Shown here one piece after another: positions 62,178 to 64,000 of a stretch of 64,000 nucleotides of DNA. Numbering within the stretch: position 1 is the first letter of the stretch; each line of letters opens with the position of its first letter. Below the pieces are notes generated by a model, which had not been told where the DNA came from, did not search any database, and worked only from the letters and a program-made list of their open reading frames with translations. The DNA is taken from contig NZ_NIOF01000003.1 in assembly GCF_002205645.1 (NCBI RefSeq), positions 124,001 through 188,000 of the forward strand. Direction: 5' to 3'. The position numbers and the translations under genes were made by a program. The DNA comes from Roseateles aquatilis. GTDB taxonomy: Bacteria; Pseudomonadota; Gammaproteobacteria; Burkholderiales; Burkholderiaceae_C.

Positions 62178-63425
62178 TCAGTTGTTGATGTACTGGAACA
62201 GCGACATGCGCTGCACCATCGAGTAGGTCTTCAGCGCCGCATCGTAGCCCGTCTGCTGGTTCTGGAAGTCGGAAATGCCCTGCGTCATGTCCAGGTCCTC
62301 TGCGGCAGATTGCTCAGCCTGGTTGTAAACCTTCAGCGTCTGCAGGCGGGACTCCGATCCGTCCAGGTTGTTCATCTGCTCGCCGACCTGGCTGCGCACG
62401 TTGGTCAGGTTGCCGGCCACCGCGTCCAGGTCGCGCAGGTTCAGCAGATTGGCCTGCGTGACCTCGGTGCCGGTGCGACCCGTGGTCTTGAGCGATTCGA
62501 TGGTGCGGTCCAGCACGTCGAAGAGCTTCAGGTCGTTGGTCGACGGCTTGGCGGTGAAGGTGTCGCCGTCCGACGGCGCGCCGGAGATGGTCATCGCCAT
62601 GCCGTCGAACTTCACCGTGTTGCCGGTGCTGAAGTTGTCGCTCGCGACGGGCACATGACCCTGCGTTTCGTTGAACACCGTGTAGGTCTGCGACGGCGCG
62701 GTGCCGCTGATGACGATGCTGTAGCTGTCGCCGGTGATCGCGGTGGGGTCGGTGACGCGGCCGGCGTCGACCCAGCCGGTCGCGGACTTGTTGGTGAGCG
62801 CGTTGGGTGCCACGCCGGTCTCGAAGGTGCCGTTGCCGCTGCGCGCCTGCTCCCAGGCCATGCGGCCGTCGACGCTGAGCGGGTAGTTCTCCAGGTTGCC
62901 GGTGCTGACGTTGCCCGACACGCCCTCGAAGCCCACGCCCCCGCCGATGCGGTTGCCCGCGGCGTCCCGTTGCACCGGGTTGTCGAGGAACGGCGTGCCG
63001 TTGGTGCCCTGGCCGGAGAACAGGAAACCGCCGGCGCCGTCGCTGCGATTGGCGATCGACAGCAACTGATCGCGCAGGCCCTGGATCTTGGTGGCCAGGC
63101 TCTTGCGTTCCGGGTCGCTGTAGCTGGCGTTGCCGGCGGCGAGCATGGTCTCGCGGATCTGCTGCATCAGCTCGTTGGCGTCGCCCAGCGCGCTTTCCGC
63201 CAGCGTCATGCTGTTGCGGCTGGCGTCCAGCGCGCGCTGGCTGGCGTCGACCTGGCCGATGGAGGTGCGCGCGCGTTCCGCGCGGGCGGCGCCGGTGGGG
63301 TCGTCGCTGGCGCGCTCGACGCGCTTGCCGGAGGTCAGGCGCTGCTGCGCGTCCTGCATTTCCTGTTGACGGCGCTGCAGCGTGGCGATGCTGGCGTCGA
63401 ACATGTTGGCGGTGGAGAGTCGCAT
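62178..63425 (-). CDS. flgL: Flagellar hook-filament junction protein FlgL (HAP3)
   Basis: FlgL joins hook and filament. The 415-aa protein starts MRLSTANMFDASIATLQRRQ and has flagellin-like terminal domains: N-terminal LTSGKRVERASDDPTGAARA and C-terminal QGISDFQNQQTGYDAALKTY, with the tail YSMVQRMSLFQYIN. The middle domain is Ser/Thr/Gly-rich. It lies 35 bp after flgK and is followed by the HDOD gene. Confidence 0.96.
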   Translation of the reverse strand: MRLSTANMFDASIATLQRRQQEMQDAQQRLTSGKRVERASDDPTGAARAERARTSIGQVDASQRALDASRNSMTLAESALGDANELMQQIRETMLAAGNASYSDPERKSLATKIQGLRDQLLSIANRSDGAGGFLFSGQGTNGTPFLDNPVQRDAAGNRIGGGVGFEGVSGNVSTGNLENYPLSVDGRMAWEQARSGNGTFETGVAPNALTNKSATGWVDAGRVTDPTAITGDSYSIVISGTAPSQTYTVFNETQGHVPVASDNFSTGNTVKFDGMAMTISGAPSDGDTFTAKPSTNDLKLFDVLDRTIESLKTTGRTGTEVTQANLLNLRDLDAVAGNLTNVRSQVGEQMNNLDGSESRLQTLKVYNQAEQSAAEDLDMTQGISDFQNQQTGYDAALKTYSMVQRMSLFQYINN

Positions 63426-63460
63426 GGGTCGGTCCCTCTAGATCGATGACGTCGCGCCGC

Positions 63461-64000
63461 TCAGCGGCCGACGACGCTCAGCAATTGGTCGAACAGGCTT
63501 TGCGCGGCCTGCAGCATCTTGGCCGCGGCCTGGTAGCCCTGCTGGAACTGCATCAGCTTGGCGGCTTCCTCGTCGAGGTTGACGCCGGCCTGGCTGGAGC
63601 GGGTGGCCTCGGCGTCGCTGGCGACCGAGGTCGACACCTGCGCCAGGTAGTCCGCGCCCTGCACGCGCGAGCCGATGTCGGCCATCGCCGCGGCATAGGC
63701 CTCGGTGACGGTCTGGCCGCGCGAGGTCGTGCCGTCGGCCTGCAGCTGCTTGCCGACGAAAGGCGTGGTCTGCAGCGCCAGGAAGGCCTTGGCGTTGCCG
63801 TTGTTGGTGGAGACCACCTTGTCGGACACGTCCAGCGCGATCTTGTCGCCCTCGCGCGGCACGCCGTTCATGCGCAGCTCGAAGCCGAGGTCGACGCCGT
63901 TGGCGGGATCGTTGCCGATCGCGCCGCCGGCCTTCCAGGTGCCGCTGACGCTGGTGTTGTCCGACAGCGTGATCGTGTAGTTGATGCTGTTGTCGGCGTT
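63461..64000 (-). CDS. flgK: Flagellar hook-associated protein FlgK (5' part outside window)
   Basis: FlgK is HAP1, the first hook-filament junction protein. The 179 visible codons run to the window edge without a stop; the open frame continues past position 64000. They contain LRMNGVPREGDKIALDV and the C-terminal signature GVNLDEEAAKLMQFQQGYQA, then AAKMLQAAQSLFDQLLSVVG, shared by FlgK proteins. The N-terminal part is not in the window. It lies just upstream of flgL. Confidence 0.96.
   Translation of the reverse strand, partial: NADNSINYTITLSDNTSVSGTWKAGGAIGNDPANGVDLGFELRMNGVPREGDKIALDVSDKVVSTNNGNAKAFLALQTTPFVGKQLQADGTTSRGQTVTEAYAAAMADIGSRVQGADYLAQVSTSVASDAEATRSSQAGVNLDEEAAKLMQFQQGYQAAAKMLQAAQSLFDQLLSVVGR

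Overview
The window is high-GC DNA from a motile Gram-negative bacterium. Flagellar gene order, FlhDC master regulators, fliS-fliT, flagellin N-termini starting MAQVINTN and the general gene set point to a betaproteobacterium of the Burkholderiales, probably near Roseateles/Mitsuaria/Rubrivivax. That placement is inference from gene content; no rRNA gene is present.

Layout. Positions 1-11800 (minus strand) carry two flagellar operons: fliF-G-H-I-J-K, and fliL-M-N-O-P-Q-R (fliR cut by the window edge). fliE lies divergent at 11958-12287. An AT-richer cassette at about 12300-13400 interrupts the cluster; it encodes a double-glycine-leader peptide and a CPBP membrane protease, which looks like a bacteriocin and immunity pair. 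A late flagellar block on the minus strand follows: a PilZ/YcgR brake protein, fliT, fliS, fliD and three tandem flagellin genes. A plus-strand block runs from 21031 to 37704: a TPR protein, flhDC copy 1, a glycosyltransferase, flhDC copy 2, a methyltransferase, motAB, cheYZ, flhB, flhA, flhF, a flhG-like gene, fliA and a soluble chemoreceptor.

Positions 37.7-49.2 kb are accessory: a hypothetical protein, a DUF6338 gene with a small membrane protein, an AAA ATPase with a small unknown partner, a DUF445 protein, a repetitive probable type I-secreted adhesin, a patatin/beta-barrel protein and a DUF1697 protein. Positions 49.2-60.9 kb hold signalling genes: a GGDEF protein, a receiver-PAS-GGDEF-EAL protein, an Hpt protein, two histidine kinases, a receiver-ANTAR protein and a hipBA toxin-antitoxin pair. 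The window ends with flgK (partial), flgL and an HDOD protein on the minus strand.

How it works together. FlhDC (two nearly identical copies) should switch on the basal body, export and fliA genes. FliA then drives late genes. I can read a local FliA-type promoter, CTCAAG or CTAAAG, 14-15 bases, then GCCGATAA-like, in front of fliS, fliD, two flagellins, motA and the TPR gene. The c-di-GMP genes and the PilZ brake supply post-assembly control of motility. cheA, cheW, cheR and cheB are not here.
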